From positions 30,591,164-30,655,163 of the forward strand of contig CM042088.1 in NCBI GenBank assembly GCA_023512835.1: DNA of 64,000 bases, written 5' to 3'. This document shows, one piece after another, positions 52,461 through 64,000 of this stretch; position 1 is the first letter of the stretch, and every line of letters starts with the position of its first letter. The DNA comes from Taxillus chinensis. Its lineage: Eukaryota; Streptophyta; Magnoliopsida; Santalales; Loranthaceae. Under the pieces are notes generated by a model. It was not told the origin of the DNA. It did not search any database and saw nothing but the letters and a program-made list of their open reading frames with translations. The position numbers were made by a program, and so were the translations under genes.

Positions 52461-55149
52461 TGTTGTATCGAACCTAGAATTTGGAAGATGCAAATTAAAC
52501 TCTATGTAATTTGATTTGAGAACTCTTGTTTATATATCTCTAACAATGTTACAGAAGATAAGCTTAAAATGACAAACTCGATTCACTCGTGAGCGATACG
52601 TCAAGGACAGAATACATAATCCTAATCTGGATCATTGTGAGTGTCGACAAATGACTCGGTAAATAACTGAGCTATCACAAGATATGGAGTAAGGAATGTT
52701 AGCGCGGACTAAGGACAAGAAGACGTGGAGTAAGCATCCAAGTCTTCCACTCATGCGGACTAAGGACAAGTAGATGCGGAGTAAGAATCCGGGTCTTCCA
52801 CTCACGCAGAGTAAGGGAGAAAAGACGCGAAATAAGCATCCGAGCTTTGTACTTACACGGAGTAAGGAAGCGTTAATACTGGATAAAGAATCTGAGCGTT
52901 CAATTAACACAGAGTAAAGAACCTTGCTACGGAATAAGGCATCCGAGCACTTCATTAACACGAAGTAAGGAACCTTCCGATAGAACAAGAATCCGAGTAC
53001 TTAATTGACATGGAGAAAGTAACTAAAGACACGGAGTAAGCATCCGGGCCATTCATTAGCTCAGAATAATTCTGCACACTTCGGAATAAGAAGATACTAC
53101 TCTAAATACTCATTAAGTCAGATCAACGTATTTAGAGACAACCAACTCGCTGTGTCTCGATGTAAGATAGATCTGTTGAAGACATTTATATCATTGTACA
53201 TGTGGATCACTCAGATACGTGGACATGATCTTTAATGCAATTTGAATTACACGAAGCAATTCAATACGATCATACTTCTAATATCTCGAGCTCCACATCT
53301 GCAGCATTCAATAAGAAGTGTTTTCTAATAAGATCATAAATGCATCTCAACACTCGAAATGTCCAGTCTAAGAAAATCTCTCAAGGAATGCCTATAAATA
53401 TACAGTCTTGTATATTTGTAAAGTGTGCTTTTGGTGAATGTGTACTTGTGCTTTGAATTTGTAATACTTGATAGCGTGTGCGTAATAGCTAAGGTTAGAG
53501 TGCTACTGTGAGCTAAAGAGAGATACATTCTTTCAGTAGATATAAAGCTTATGCAAATAACTTAATCTGCTTATTCATTTTATTGTAATTATCAGTTTGA
53601 TAATAAAGCAAAATACTTCCTGTTGGTCCCTTAGAACCTAGAGGGGGGGGGGTGAATAGGCTCTTATCAAAACTCTTGTCTAATTCTTGGCACAACACCT
53701 ATCTAGTTAAGAGATAGAATCAATGCGGAAAATAACCAAATAGTGGAAGTATTGTTTTATTATCAAAATGATAAATGCAACATAATGGAAGTAGATTAAA
53801 GCTTAAAGAGCTTTTAGATCTACTAACAACTCTCTAACACTCTGTTTACAATGTTCTCACACTCTAGCCTCTATGATCTACTTAAGCTCTTGTACATTGC
53901 ACACATCTCTTTTTTTACAAGGTTTACATCATATATATATGTAACATATCCTTGAGAGACAGTCTTGGAACTTGTTGTTCCGGACTATGTGCACATTTAC
54001 TGTTCCTCGGAATCCTCTCCGTCTTAAGTGCTGCAGATGTGGAGCTCAATGTCTTGGGTTTGCAAAACACAAGTGCGTTTGTGAGTTCCCAAGTTCAATC
54101 TAAGTTATGTCCACATATTCAGATGATCCACGTGTAAGATGCTTTAGGTTCTCAATGAGTTTGTCTTACATCGGGAAGCAGCGAGCCGGTGACTTCGAAT
54201 ACGAAGAGATAAGTTAAAGTAGTGTCATCTTAAATTCGGTGTAAGGTTCCTTACTCCATGTTAAACTAAGCTCGGATCCTTACTTCGTAGCAATGATTGC
54301 TTACTCTGTATCAATTTAGAACTGGAATCCTTATTCCGTGTAAGCGCTTCCTTACTCCGTATGAATGAGAAGGTCGGAGTGTTTACTCCGCATCAGCGCT
54401 TCCTTACTCTGTATCTAGTTTCCTTGCTCCGCATGAGTTAAAGGAATAGATGGCTTACTCCGTATCAGCACATTCTTACTTCGCAAGAGTAACAGGTTCA
54501 AATTCCTTACTCCACATTAAATTTCCTTACTCCGTGTGAAATAAAGACTCGGGTCCTTATTCCGCATAAGTCGTTCCTTACTTTGCATGAAAAGAATGCT
54601 CCGGATTTCTTACTTCGTGATTCTTTTCCTTAGTCCGCTTGAGTGGAAGACTTATCCTTTTTATTTCGTGATAACTGTGACTTTCTCCGTGCGACTAGGT
54701 TTCTTACTCCGCATCTATTGACTTAGTCCATTTAAAGTATTAGGCGTAGATTCCTCAGTCCGTAGCTTTAACTCATTAGTCCACACGTATGATCCTTATT
54801 CCGTATGAGTGAAGACTTGGTTATGTACCAAGTGTTTTACGATGCACACTCTCATCCGGATCAGGATTATGTATCCCGTCCTTAGCTTTCCTCTCACGAG
54901 TGTAGGTCCGGATTAAGTTCATAACTTCTAGAATAACTTAAAATGAAACAACAAAAGTCTCAGATCAAATTACATAGGGTTTTGTTTGCATCATCCAAAT
55001 TCTGGGCTTGATCCAACACTTCCGCTATCTGATTATCTTCCGTATAGATTATATTTTTCAATAAGTTTAGTGTCGTTCCAAACAAAAGAGAAAAAATTTC
55101 AAAAAGCCCTATTCACCCCGCCCCTCCTCTAGGCTCTTAGGGACCAACA
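52461..55149 (+). mobile_element. SIRE-like solo LTR (plus) inserted in the hAT element
   Basis: Starts TGTTGTATCGAACC and ends TAGGGACCAACA, flanked by ATATC on both sides (52456-52460, 55150-55154). It has the GGAGTAAGG array (52680-53050) and a tataaata box near 53394. It is interrupted at 53621-55018, and without that insertion it is about 1.29 kb, close to the LTRs of the element at 21850. Confidence 0.92.
53621..55018 (-). mobile_element. SIRE-like solo LTR (minus) nested in the previous one
   Basis: On the minus strand it starts TGTTGGATCAAGCCC (55018) and ends AGGGACCAACA (53621), 1398 bp, with TSD CTTCC (53616-53620, 55019-55023). Its array reads cttactccgt on the plus strand (54240-54800) and has more units than the other LTRs. 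Confidence 0.93.
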
Positions 55150-55469
55150 ATATCCAACTAAGACTTCAGTCTTGCATTAATATCATCCTCATCATCGGTT
55201 AATTGCATCCACACCTATTTATCAATCTCATACAAACAAACAATTAGCAATTATAACAAGTCAATATTAAAAATAATACAAACTAAATATATAAGATAAA
55301 AACAAATTGTACTTAAATGTCCACTTATATTTGAAGTAGAACCACTAGCTACAAACGAACTGCATCCTGAAATTTAGCTTTTTTGTCTTCGACTATGTGA
55401 AGTAGGAGTAGAGTTCTTTGCATATTCATCATAAAGCATAACTAACTTATGTTCACCTCATTCAACTTT

Positions 55470-56826
55470 TTATTCAGCAATAAGGGGATCAAGCCTGGAG
55501 TAACAATGCTTCAACATAAGAAATTTTATTAGTGGATCAAGAACCACCGTCATTGCAAGTAAAACATTGTACTCATTCCAATACTTGTCAAATTTTGTCT
55601 TCATACGATAAGTCATATCTTTGAGCACACCATCTTCTCCATTCAAATGCTCCAAAAGAAGTAATTCAATTTTCCAAACTTGGGCAAAATATAAGTTCAC
55701 AGTTGGATAACTAGAACCAAAAATCAACTTTGTCATATCATAAAAAGGCTCCAAGAATGCACATATCTTTTCTCCCCTCATCCTTTCCTCATTGGATGGA
55801 CAAAACTTATAAGAACTTTCATTTAAAACAAGTATGTTAAATGCTCGTTTGTATGTCAAAGCACTTTAAAGCATCAAATAAGTAGGAATTCCATCGAGTG
55901 GGCACATCTAATGTTAATGATGCAGATGAATTAATGTTACACTTTCTCACACAATTTTTAAAACTTCTCATTCTTGCCTCTGAACTCTTCACATATTTAA
56001 TATTTTTTCTAATTTTCTTATTAGCTGTAGCAACCACTTTCAATCCTTCTTGTATAATCAAGTTTAATATGATAGCATAACATCTGATATGGAAAAATTC
56101 GCCATCACAAATTAAAATTTCTTGCATATACAGTTAATCTTTTACATTGGCTTGTATATTGTTATTAGAGGAAGCATTATCCAATGTCATAGAAAAAATC
56201 TTCTTCTTTATCCCCCGATCATGTATAATTCATATGACCTTTTTAGTTATTTCAATACCCGAATGAAGAGGTGACATATCACAAAATGCAAGAATTTTAC
56301 TACAAAGCTTCCAATCTAAATCAACATTATGAGCAGTCAAACAAATATACCCCTCATTTGAACAAGCAGTCCATAGACCATAAGTGAGACATATCCTACC
56401 ATGAATTTCTCTCAAGTATTGTTTCAACTTTATCTTGTTCTCATCATAAACATTGAATACAATTGATGCAGTAGTAAGTCGAGAAAACAACTTCATAGCA
56501 GTGTTCAAGTACTTCCACACATCCCAAACTCCTTCATACTCGACATATGCAAAAGGCAGATCATGCTTTATAATTGACATTACCACTAATTCCCGAAAAT
56601 GCTTTTGATTTATCTTTTTACTTTTTAATTTCCCTTGATGATCAATGAATGTATTAGAGATATTTTGTTGCCTCAAAGCCATTATCTCCTTATATTTTCC
56701 CACATGACGAGTAATGGTTGAAGTGTCATATTTACTACCACCAGTAATATAAACTTCTTCACTCCCTTTACATTTAACATGTGGTTTCCCATCATTACTA
56801 CTTTGATTTTCAAAAAATAATCCCAC
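55470..56826 (-). pseudogene. hAT transposase, N-terminal and central part
   Basis: The frame 56826-56230 starts in a BED-type finger remnant (K-C-K-G, then Y-D-T-S-T-I-T-R-H-V, with one Cys position as Ser) and includes F-A-Y-V-E-Y-E-G. After stops near 56225 and 56128, 56127-55837 contains L-D-V-P-T-R-W-N-S-Y (55884-55913), the hAT T-R-W-N-S block. 55859-55470 contains V-L-D-P and the K-Y-W region before the C-terminal domain. The enzyme would cut and rejoin element ends; it is inactive as read. Confidence 0.85.
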
Positions 56827-56999
56827 ACATCTGAAGTTTCTTTTCTACATTTTTTGCTTTGACTTTCACTTATACCACCAATATCACCCTGTTCAATTTC
56901 AGATTCTTAAGTGCTTGGATCTTTTTTGCGTTTATCATGAAGTGATTGTTTAACTACATTCTCATCATTACTAGCCCTTAAATCAACAATTTTAAGTTG

Positions 57000-57260
57000 T
57001 TCAGACATCATGCTTTAATTTAAACAACAAAAATTATAATAATAATCAAAATTACATATTTATATTTTATAGCAAGCAATATAAAATAAAATACATAAAA
57101 AAAACCATAGTAACATCTCACTTAAATTTCACAATTATAGTTACATATAATAATTAATAACTATGATAATTTTAATTTTAACAATTAAAAAACCATAACA
57201 TATAATTTCTCACGATTAATTAAACATTTAAATCATAATAATTTATTTAAATAATTATCT
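57000..57260 (-). other. AT-rich DNA upstream of the hAT coding region
   Basis: No frame. A short Met-led frame ends near 57010 and the sequence is very AT-rich to 57260, then changes to higher GC (57290-57600) without a recognisable gene. Confidence 0.4.
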
Positions 57261-57991
57261 AGATAAGATTACAGTAAATAGATGATAGATCGGTACTGCC
57301 CGTGAAAGGAGAAGATAGATCGGACGACTCTGATCGACCGAATGGCAGGAGGGCGGATGGAAACAGCATCGGTGAGCTCTGCTTCGTGCAGGGGAGGCGA
57401 CTGTTGACTGCGTTGTTGAACGTCATGGGTTGTGGCCATTGGCAAGAGGACGGCAGACGACAAATGGCGTGATGCATGGACGGCTAATGGCCTGAAGCGA
57501 TTTGGCTTGGTCACGAGCGGACGACGTGGTCATATCTCGCATGGACAAGAAGAGAAGAAGAAGAGCTAAAAACTGAAGAGGCGCTGCATTGCAAGTTCAT
57601 GAGACTGAGTCGTATGAGGCTTAGGTAATTAGGTTTTCATTTTTGATTATTTGATAGATTTAAATATTTGTTATTAAAAAAATTTGAATTGGCGCAATGT
57701 GTGATGCACTAATGCAGTGAAGCGAGCCGGTGGGGGTATAATATTGGGGCTTAACATTGGCGGGCAGGCTTGCAGCTTGCTGGGTAGTGGGTAGTTGGGT
57801 GTTGGGCTGGATCTGGGTGCCTGGGCTTGAATTAGGGGCTTGGCCTGCGGGCCATCCCGTAACTGTACGAGCTAAGCCCGTTTATACCGCATCCCGTTAG
57901 CCGCAAACCATTTAGGCCCATTTTAAATGGGTTCTAATTTTATGGTCCGACCTGACCCATTTTATGGACCAACCCGCATGGCCTGCAAGTA

Positions 57992-58116
57992 GGACTGCAA
58001 ACGAACCGAGCTGAGCGGAGTAGTAAGGTGTTCGAATATGTTTGTTACTATTCCTTAACGAACCGAACACGAGCCTTAAATTATGATGTTCATGAACTGT
58101 TCACGAATATTACTTT
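57992..58116. mobile_element. Fragment of a hAT-like MITE
   Basis: taggactgcaaacgaaccgag followed by ttcgttc/cgaacac words resembles the start of small hAT elements that begin CAGGGGTGCAAACGAGCCGAG. The other end is not seen; the Copia LTR starts at 58117. Confidence 0.4.
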
Positions 58117-59934
58117 TGTTGGTTCCGATGCACGGAAGCGTGCCGTTCGGGTCCTAAACGGCCGTATAAAATTATGAAATTTTATACACGGCATCCTAAG
58201 AGGTGGAACCTTCATCTAGAGGTGTTTAATTGAAATTTTAAGCAAGCAAAACGGAAAATTACATACCCGTAATTTCCGGTAGTATCCGTGCTCGTCGGTG
58301 CGAAACTCCAAACCAGGGAGCTCTCTAGAGCAGTCCACGTGCACCGGCGGTCCACGGACGTCCCGTCCCACGTTCAGGTGCTAGCACGAGCGAGAGACTC
58401 CTCGGATTCGCCCGTTTGATCAACCTATTGCTCCACCTGTTGCGGCGTACGACAAAAACGGGCCGTTTCTCGCTTAATCCGCAACTTAGAAGCAAGGGGG
58501 AGAGGAGAGAAGTGGGAGAATGAGTTCTTTGTTCTCCAAAGCACCCAAAAATTCATCTCCCACGTTTTTCCTCTCACTCCCCTTAATAATGTATGCCAAA
58601 AACCCATTATTAATAAAATAACACTTTTATTTTATTTATTTTGTTTTATTAGCCACCCATTTTCAAACCTAGGATGTAACCCTTTGAAATTAGGCCCTAA
58701 TAAACCAAAAACATGGGCCACTCATGTTTTCACATGGTGTGACATATGTCCCCTCTCGTCTCATCTCGTGTGGGCCCCACCCGCCCGTGTGGGCCCCACC
58801 GGAACCCGAGCGCCGAAAAATCCGAAACTGGACACGTTCGACCGTGGCAATCTCCTGAACTTAGATATGCCCTCGGAATTCCTAAACGATGATCCGAATC
58901 ACTTATTCTGGCTCGAATAGTGATTTTGAGTCGATCTAGCAATCCGGGCTCTTATTGATTCGAACTTGAATCAACTGGACCGATTGCTTTGTGTAGTTCC
59001 ACCGAACTACTGGACCTACCAAATACACTATTGTGTGACCCTCTAGGTTCCTTCCTTAATGGCTATGGTCCCACCATAGTCCGTGAACGTTGTCCAGCAA
59101 CACGACACGGCGACCAAAAAAGGATGAGATATATCGTATAAGTCGATGACCTCCTACAAACGCTCACCGTGTATTTTAATCCTTTTGTCACGGACATCGC
59201 AACAAGCGGAATGCATACCTATGCCATCACCCTATTGCTTGTTATATTTTTCTTTGACTTTCCGATGGACTTGTCTGGAACACCATGGCCATGGATTTCA
59301 AGACAGACACTACCATCAAGTCAAAGGGCCAACGATGTCATCTTCCATAACTTGGAAGGGACAAATCCTCTCTTGACCCATCTGTTATTGTCATACCAGT
59401 CATGACATACCTAACACAAGCTACCTCGCCACGAGCATCTATGTCATGGTTTTCATCATGTATCAAAGTATGTGATTCGTGGTATACAATAACAATGGTC
59501 TCAAGTCGAGGACCAATACACACGTCTATAGATGAGAACGATCAATGGCATCTTGATGTGCCGTTCTCATTAATGGGTCAGTCCTTCCGATCTCCCAAAC
59601 TTGGAGATCACCAAGTGCGAACACTATGAGAAAGTGTCTCAATGCTTATGAGCCCCCAAACCGATAGTAAACATCTTCTCGTGTCCAATCGAAAGATGTA
59701 TCTAGACCATAGGACATATAGTTTAAGATATTGTCATAACATCCAATAGGTTCTCATTATACGGGGACTGCTATAACCGATTGATGCGACAATATACTAT
59801 GGACATTATCGTGTATGTGAACGCGAAGTATAATGAACATACACCGATAAATATATAAACACATAATGTATAATACAATGAAATCCCCAATATATACATG
59901 TACAGTGGTTGGGTCTAGGGCACCCAATCCAACA
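58117..59934 (-). repeat. 3' LTR of the last Copia element
   Basis: On the minus strand TGTTGGATTGGGTGCCC begins at 59934 after a purine-rich gtgcaagtgggagtt, and the sequence ends ACCAACA at 58117. Short frames inside (58684, 59146, 59402) are not genes. The right boundary is firm; the left one rests on the inverted TGTTGG/CCAACA ends. Confidence 0.82.
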
Positions 59935-59949
59935 AACTCCCACTTGCAC
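59935..59949 (-). other. Polypurine tract of the last Copia element
   Basis: The minus strand reads gtgcaagtgggagtt just before the LTR TG. Confidence 0.75.
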
Positions 59950-59979
59950 TAGAGCCAACCGCTAACATATCGTAACCCG

Positions 59980-60730
59980 CTAGCACTTACATGAGCATCA
60001 TGCTTCGCCGAGTAATGGCTTTAGTCAAGGGGTCCGCCACATTATCCTCTGTGGCTACTCGCTAATCACGACGTCACCTCTCTTAGTAAAGTCTCGAAGA
60101 AGATGATATTTTTCGAGTATATGTTTGGTTCGCCGATGTGATCTTGGCTCCTTAGCTAGGGCAACCGCTGCAGTGTTGTCACAATAGATTGTGACGGGAT
60201 CTACACCGCTAGGCACCTCCCCGAGCCGAGTGAGGAAACCGCGAATCCAAATCGCTTCCTTTGCAGCATCCGAGGCTGCTATATACTCGACTCTGTAGAA
60301 TCGCAACAACGCCGCTTGGCGCTACGCCAACTCACAGACCACCATTCAAGATGAAAACATATCCTGATTGTGACTTCGGATCATCATGATCCGTCCGAAA
60401 GCTAGCATCGTGTACCCCCGCATGACTAGCTCATCATCTTTTCCATATACCAGGAACAACTCCTTAGTACGTCTCAAGTACTTAAGGATTGTCTTACACC
60501 GCAGCCCAGTGCAGTTCACCTGGATCTCCTGATATCTACCTACTATGCTCAATGCATAGGCAACATCAGCCGAGTACATAACATGGCATACATGATGGAA
60601 CCCATACCGAAGCATAAGGGACTCTCTCCATCTTCTCTCTCGTTCTTGTGTTTTAGGACACATTTTTCTTGAGAGACTAATGCCATGTGACATTGGAAGT
60701 AATCCTCTCTTGGAGGCTTCCATCTTGTAC
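59980..60730 (-). pseudogene. Copia RNase H (last element)
   Basis: 60723-60346 covers the entry region (M-Y-S-A-D-V-A-Y-A-L-S and I-L-K-Y-L-R-R-T-K). 60309-60055 reads Y-I-A-A-S-D-A-A-K-E-A-I-W, I-Y-C-D-N-T-A-A-V and R-T-K-H-I-L-E-K-Y-H. The end (V-A-D-P-L-T-K-A) is at about 60010-60030. A region of about 40 bp between the pieces is scrambled. Confidence 0.86.
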
Positions 60731-61460
60731 CTTTTGAGTACTTTGTCAATGTATGTACTCGACTTAGGCCTAATATTCTCTTGGATCTATCTCTATGGAT
60801 TTTGATCCCTAGAATATAGGATGCATCTCCTAAGTCCTTCATGGAAAAGTTTTCATTTAACCACGTCTTAACCGATCGTAAGACTGGTATATAGTTTCCT
60901 ATAAGTAGTATGTCATCAACATACAACACCAGGAACACTTTAGCATTTTCACTTACCTTTTGGTAAACACATGGTTCACTTTCATTTTTGATGAAACCAA
61001 ACCGCCTTAGGCTTCATCAAAACGAAGATTCCATGATCGGAAGCCTGCTTAATCCATAAATCGATCTTTGCAGTTCAGGACTTTACGAGCTTGGCCTGGT
61101 GTCACAAATCCTTTCGGCCGTGTCATATAGACATCTTCCGTCGATTCCCATTAAGAAAGGCCGTCTTGACATCCATTGCCAAATCTCATAGTCATGGAAT
61201 CTGCTATTGCTAATAGAATTCGGATGGACTTAAGCATTGCCCTGGTGAAAAGGTTTCATCATAGTCAATTCCTTGACGTTGTTTGAAACCTTTAGCAACC
61301 GTCTTGCTTTATAGGTGCACACGTTACCCTCCATGTCCAATTTCTTTCGGAATATCCATTTGCACCCAATGGATCTTATTCCTACGGGAGCATCTACCAA
61401 AACCCAAACTTGGTTTTGATACATGGAGGCCATCTCGAATTCATGGCTTCTTGCCATTGT
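60549..61460 (-). pseudogene. Copia reverse transcriptase (last element)
   Basis: 61457-61230 reads W-V-L-V-D-A-P and G-C-K-W-I-F-R-K-K. 60938-60549 reads L-Y-V-D-D-I-L-L-I-G-N with the Y-V-D-D catalytic pair and F-S-M-K-D-L-G-D-A-S-Y-I-L-G. Between them (60940-61230) the region with the first catalytic Asp is broken by indels. Confidence 0.86.
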
Positions 61461-61513
61461 TCACCTCACAGCCAGTGATAGCGCCGTGTAGGTCTCGGGT
61501 TCGTCGTTGTCTA

Positions 61514-62260
61514 CTAACAACGCATCACCTGACTCGGTGATAAGAAAACCATAATACCTTTCTGGTTCTCTCCTTTCCCGACTTGACCTACGCAACTCAT
61601 GTGTTTCGGAGCCGTTATTTCCACTTGCTCTTGTGGATCTTGCTCCCGTACCGACTCTTGTACATCTTGAGCCTCGACTTCATTTAAGTCAATTGGGCTC
61701 CCACTATCTCTTTTAGAGATGTGTTCCCTCTCTAGAAATATGGCATATCTTGCCACATTAACTTTTCTATCTTGAGGGGTTATATAGGTAGTATCCTCTT
61801 GTTTCTTTAGGATACCCTATAAAGTTACACTTGCGCTTCGGGGTACTAGTTTGTTACCGGAATCGTTTTAACAAACGCCTCGCATCCCCAAATACGCAAG
61901 TGTGACGATTGGGTTTCTTACCATACCAGAACTCGTATGGAATCCCATCTGCTGCTTTAGTGGTACACGATTAAGTGTGTATCTGCGTTTGCAATGCATA
62001 TCCCCAAAAGGATAATGGAAGAGTGGCATGACTCATCATAGATCGAACCATGTCAAGCAAGGTACGATTTCTCCTCTCACTAACACCATTCCACCGTGGT
62101 GTATAAGGAGGAGTACGTTGTGTTATTATTCCACATTCTTGTAGAAAATCGGTGAACTCTTGGCTAATATATTCGCCACCTCGATCCGAGCGAAGCTTCT
62201 TTATCTTTTTGCCAAGTTGATTTTCTACTTCACTTTTATATTCCTTGAACATGTCAAAGG
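61514..62260 (-). pseudogene. Copia integrase core and linker (last element)
   Basis: 62252-61971 reads K-L-R-S-D-R-G-G-E-Y (second Asp) and P-R-W-N-G-V-S-E-R-R-N-R (Glu). The usual Q-N-G is W-N-G here. 61756-61514 is an acidic linker (E-V-E-A-Q-D-V-Q-E). The core is shifted from the N-terminal part near 62260. Confidence 0.85.
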
Positions 62261-62277
62261 AATCGACTTATATCTCA

Positions 62278-62676
62278 TTAGGTAGATATATCCATATCTA
62301 CCGAGATCATCGGTAAAAGTGATGAAATAGAATAACCACCTCTAGCTTCTACTTGGAACGGTCCACAAACATCCGTGTGGATAAGTTCCAGAAGCTCCGT
62401 AGCTCTTTCACCTTTACCACCGAAAGGTGCTTTTGTCATTTTGCCCCTTAAACAAGCATGACATAAATCTAAGGGTTTGAGTTCAAACCGACTCAAATAC
62501 CCTTCTCGATGTAACTTAGTCAATCGCTTCTCGTTTATATGGCCTAAACGACAATGCCACAACCGGGTGTCGTATGAGTCATGTATGTTTGTGGTGGTGG
62601 TATTTGCTTTATCGATGGCTAACACTTGGTTGTTCAATTCCAGATATACAAACCATTTATTAATCTGCCGTCCCAT
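62278..62676 (-). pseudogene. GAG-pre-integrase zinc region and start of integrase (last element)
   Basis: L-W-H-C-R-L-G-H-I-N and L-C-H-A-C-L-R-G-K-M supply the H-H and C-C pairs of the integrase zinc site. I-H-T-D-V-C-G-P-F supplies the first catalytic Asp. Confidence 0.86.
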
Positions 62677-63250
62677 AACTTACATTTCCTTTTTGAAAAG
62701 GAACACAATTTATTTCCAAACTTGAAATAAAAACCATCCATATCTAAACTCGATACGGAGATTATGTTACGGGTTACACTAGGCACATAATAACGGTTCC
62801 TTAGTACAACAAACAAACCATTAGGCAAGGATAAGTAATAATCTCCCACAGCTATGGCAGCCGTCTTGCACCATTAGCACCTCGTAGATCCACCTCGCCT
62901 CTATCCAGCTTTCCGAACTTACTTGGTTCCTGCATTTGGATACACACATGTGAGACACATGCCGTATCTAATACCCAAGAAGTAAACCGAAAGATTACAT
63001 TCGATAACGAATATACCCGAAGTTGAACGTCATCCCGCTTCTTCTTCACCACCACTTTGCAGTTTTTCTTCCAAGTGGCCCTTCTTGCCACATGCAAAGC
63101 AAACCGTCCGTTCGTTGGACTCCCTCAAGATCTTTTGTTTCTTGGCAGGACGTTCTACCCGTGCCTTTGGCCCACTCTTGGCCAATGGTCTCTTGGTTGG
63201 ACGTTTGCCCTTTCCCTTTGACCTCTTAGTCAGATAAGGACTTGAGCTTT
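62634..63250 (-). pseudogene. Copia protease and zinc knuckle (last element)
   Basis: 63097-62852 contains W-V-L-D-T-A-C-V-S-H-V, the protease active site with D-T-A in place of the usual Copia D-S-G. Upstream, C-F-A-C-G-K-K-G-H in one frame and W-K-K-N-C-K in the next form one CCHC knuckle split by a one-base indel near 63070-63085. Confidence 0.8.
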
Positions 63251-63258
63251 ATCTTTCT

Positions 63259-63852
63259 TCATATCCTTATCGCTTGACGAATCATGGTCGAAGGTCGCAA
63301 CGACTTCTCCAAGTTATTCATGTTATAGTTCAGCACGAACCGTGAATAGCTTGGAGGCGGGGAGGATAGGATGAGATCAACACATAGACTAGTGTCCATT
63401 TGGATCCCTAAGATTTGGAGCCTCTCGATGTAAGTAATCATCTTACATACGTGCGGGCCTCCTGGGCTCCATCTCCTATCTTGCTCGTGAACGAGCATGG
63501 GAGATGTCATATCTCTCCCTGTCTAGACCTCTCCCGATATAGCTCTCTCGGACTTGAGAGAATATCAAAGGGAGACTTATCTTCATAAAGCCTCTGGAGT
63601 TCACTGGACATAGCTGATAGATGATGCACCGTACGTCTAGTGAATCCTCTTTATGTTTAAGATAAGAATCTAGAATCGTTGCGTGAATCTTGAGGGGGTT
63701 CACTAGGGAGTGGGGTTCCAAGACATAGAATTTCCTTTCTTGGCGTAGTACTATGCGTAAGCGCCGTACCACTCCTGGAAATTCGCACCGGTAAGGACAT
63801 TTTCTTTGTCCAACAGATCGCGCAATGATAGGTTGGTGATGGGAGTTGCCAT
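63259..63852 (-). pseudogene. Copia gag N-terminal part (last element)
   Basis: The ATG on the minus strand at 63852 begins M-A-T-P-I-T-N-L-S-L-R-D-L-L-D and then N-V-L-T-G-A-N-F-Q-E-W-Y, a typical Copia gag start. Frames 63772-63476 and 63510-63259 are later pieces (L-S-S-P-P-P-S-Y-S-R-F). Several indels break it. Confidence 0.75.
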
Positions 63853-64000
63853 GTGATCTACAACAAAGTAAACTTAAGCAGATTAGTATCTTGGTTTAGT
63901 ATGATTTCAAATTGACATATGTATAGGACATGTCTCCCATTTATTTGCTCAAATTCCAATAGCCCTCACTATTGAATTCGGATTATTTCGTCGCTGAAAT

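Larger units (their letters stand above)
51625..57990 (-). mobile_element. hAT transposon (BED-finger, RICESLEEPER-like), split by a nested solo LTR
   Basis: Near 51627 the text gtgttaaacgggcgggtcgggc begins a GC-rich subterminal part with gggcc/ggccc words, mirrored near 57780-57985 by aggcccattttaaatggg and gacccattttatggacc. Minus-strand transposase pieces lie at 56826-55470 and 52493-52209, and the solo LTR at 52461 splits them. Terminal repeats are degenerate and I could not confirm an 8 bp TSD. Confidence 0.78.
58117..64000 (-). mobile_element. Ty1/Copia element (minus), cut by the window end
   Basis: From 63852 leftward: gag, zinc knuckle, protease, GAG-pre-integrase, integrase, RT, RNase H, PPT and a 1818 bp 3' LTR. 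The 5' LTR and primer site lie beyond 64000. Frames are broken in every domain. The long LTR and motifs separate it from both other Copia elements here. Confidence 0.9.

Noticed and set aside
57259..57514. Overlapping minus frames of 72-81 aa
   Set aside because: Upstream of the hAT transposase in a GC-richer stretch, no motif; probably the non-coding 5' part of the transposon.

Overview
This window comes from a plant nuclear genome, probably a eudicot. Plant-type LTR retrotransposons (Ty1/Copia and Ty3/Gypsy chromovirus, Athila-like and TAT/Ogre-like), a TRIM, a BED-finger hAT transposon and a FAR1/Mutator-type fragment cover most of it. I found no host gene, rRNA, tRNA or CRISPR array that I could support. 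Almost every reading frame is a transposon fragment broken by stops and frameshifts. The region looks like a nested heterochromatic repeat block. Lineage names below come from motif recognition, not a database search.

Layout. 1-4.87 kb: 3' half of a chromovirus (RNase H end, integrase, chromodomain), its polypurine tract and a long 3' LTR split by a 0.9 kb MITE-like element with a C-rich core. 5.26-21.95 kb: a head-to-tail duplication of about 8.35 kb (5256-13606 and 13607-21953). Each copy holds a minus-strand Copia remnant, the tail of a Gypsy-type LTR and an unidentified plus-strand remnant. 21.85-34.67 kb: a structurally complete 12.8 kb Copia element (SIRE/Maximus-like) with TSD CCAAA, 1.27 kb LTRs, PBS, gag, pol and PPT. 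It also carries an extra 3' coding region with a plant-transposon-protein-like domain and a C48 (Ulp1-like) cysteine peptidase signature.

34.7-40.4 kb: a roughly 200 bp satellite-like repeat interrupted by a 3.9 kb TAT/Ogre-like solo LTR (TSD GTATG), which itself contains a 488 bp TRIM with a 52 bp interior. 40.4-49.3 kb: a FAR1/MULE fragment, then three nested elements: a solo LTR (TSD ATCTT), a second solo LTR inside its (GT)n tract (TSD GTGTG), and a non-autonomous Athila-primed element inside that (TSD ACCGC). 50.4-51.6 kb: Copia-LTR-like DNA. 51.6-58.0 kb: a minus-strand hAT transposon split by a solo LTR (TSD ATATC) that is split by a related solo LTR in the opposite orientation (TSD CTTCC). 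58.1-64.0 kb: a minus-strand Copia element with a 1.8 kb 3' LTR, running off the window end.

The most notable points are the Ulp1-like module in the extra region of the SIRE-like element, the 8.35 kb tandem duplication that captured the first 104 bp of that element's LTR, and the fact that the two duplicate copies differ mostly at CAG/CTG triplets. The last point looks more like methylation-linked base-calling error than ordinary mutation.
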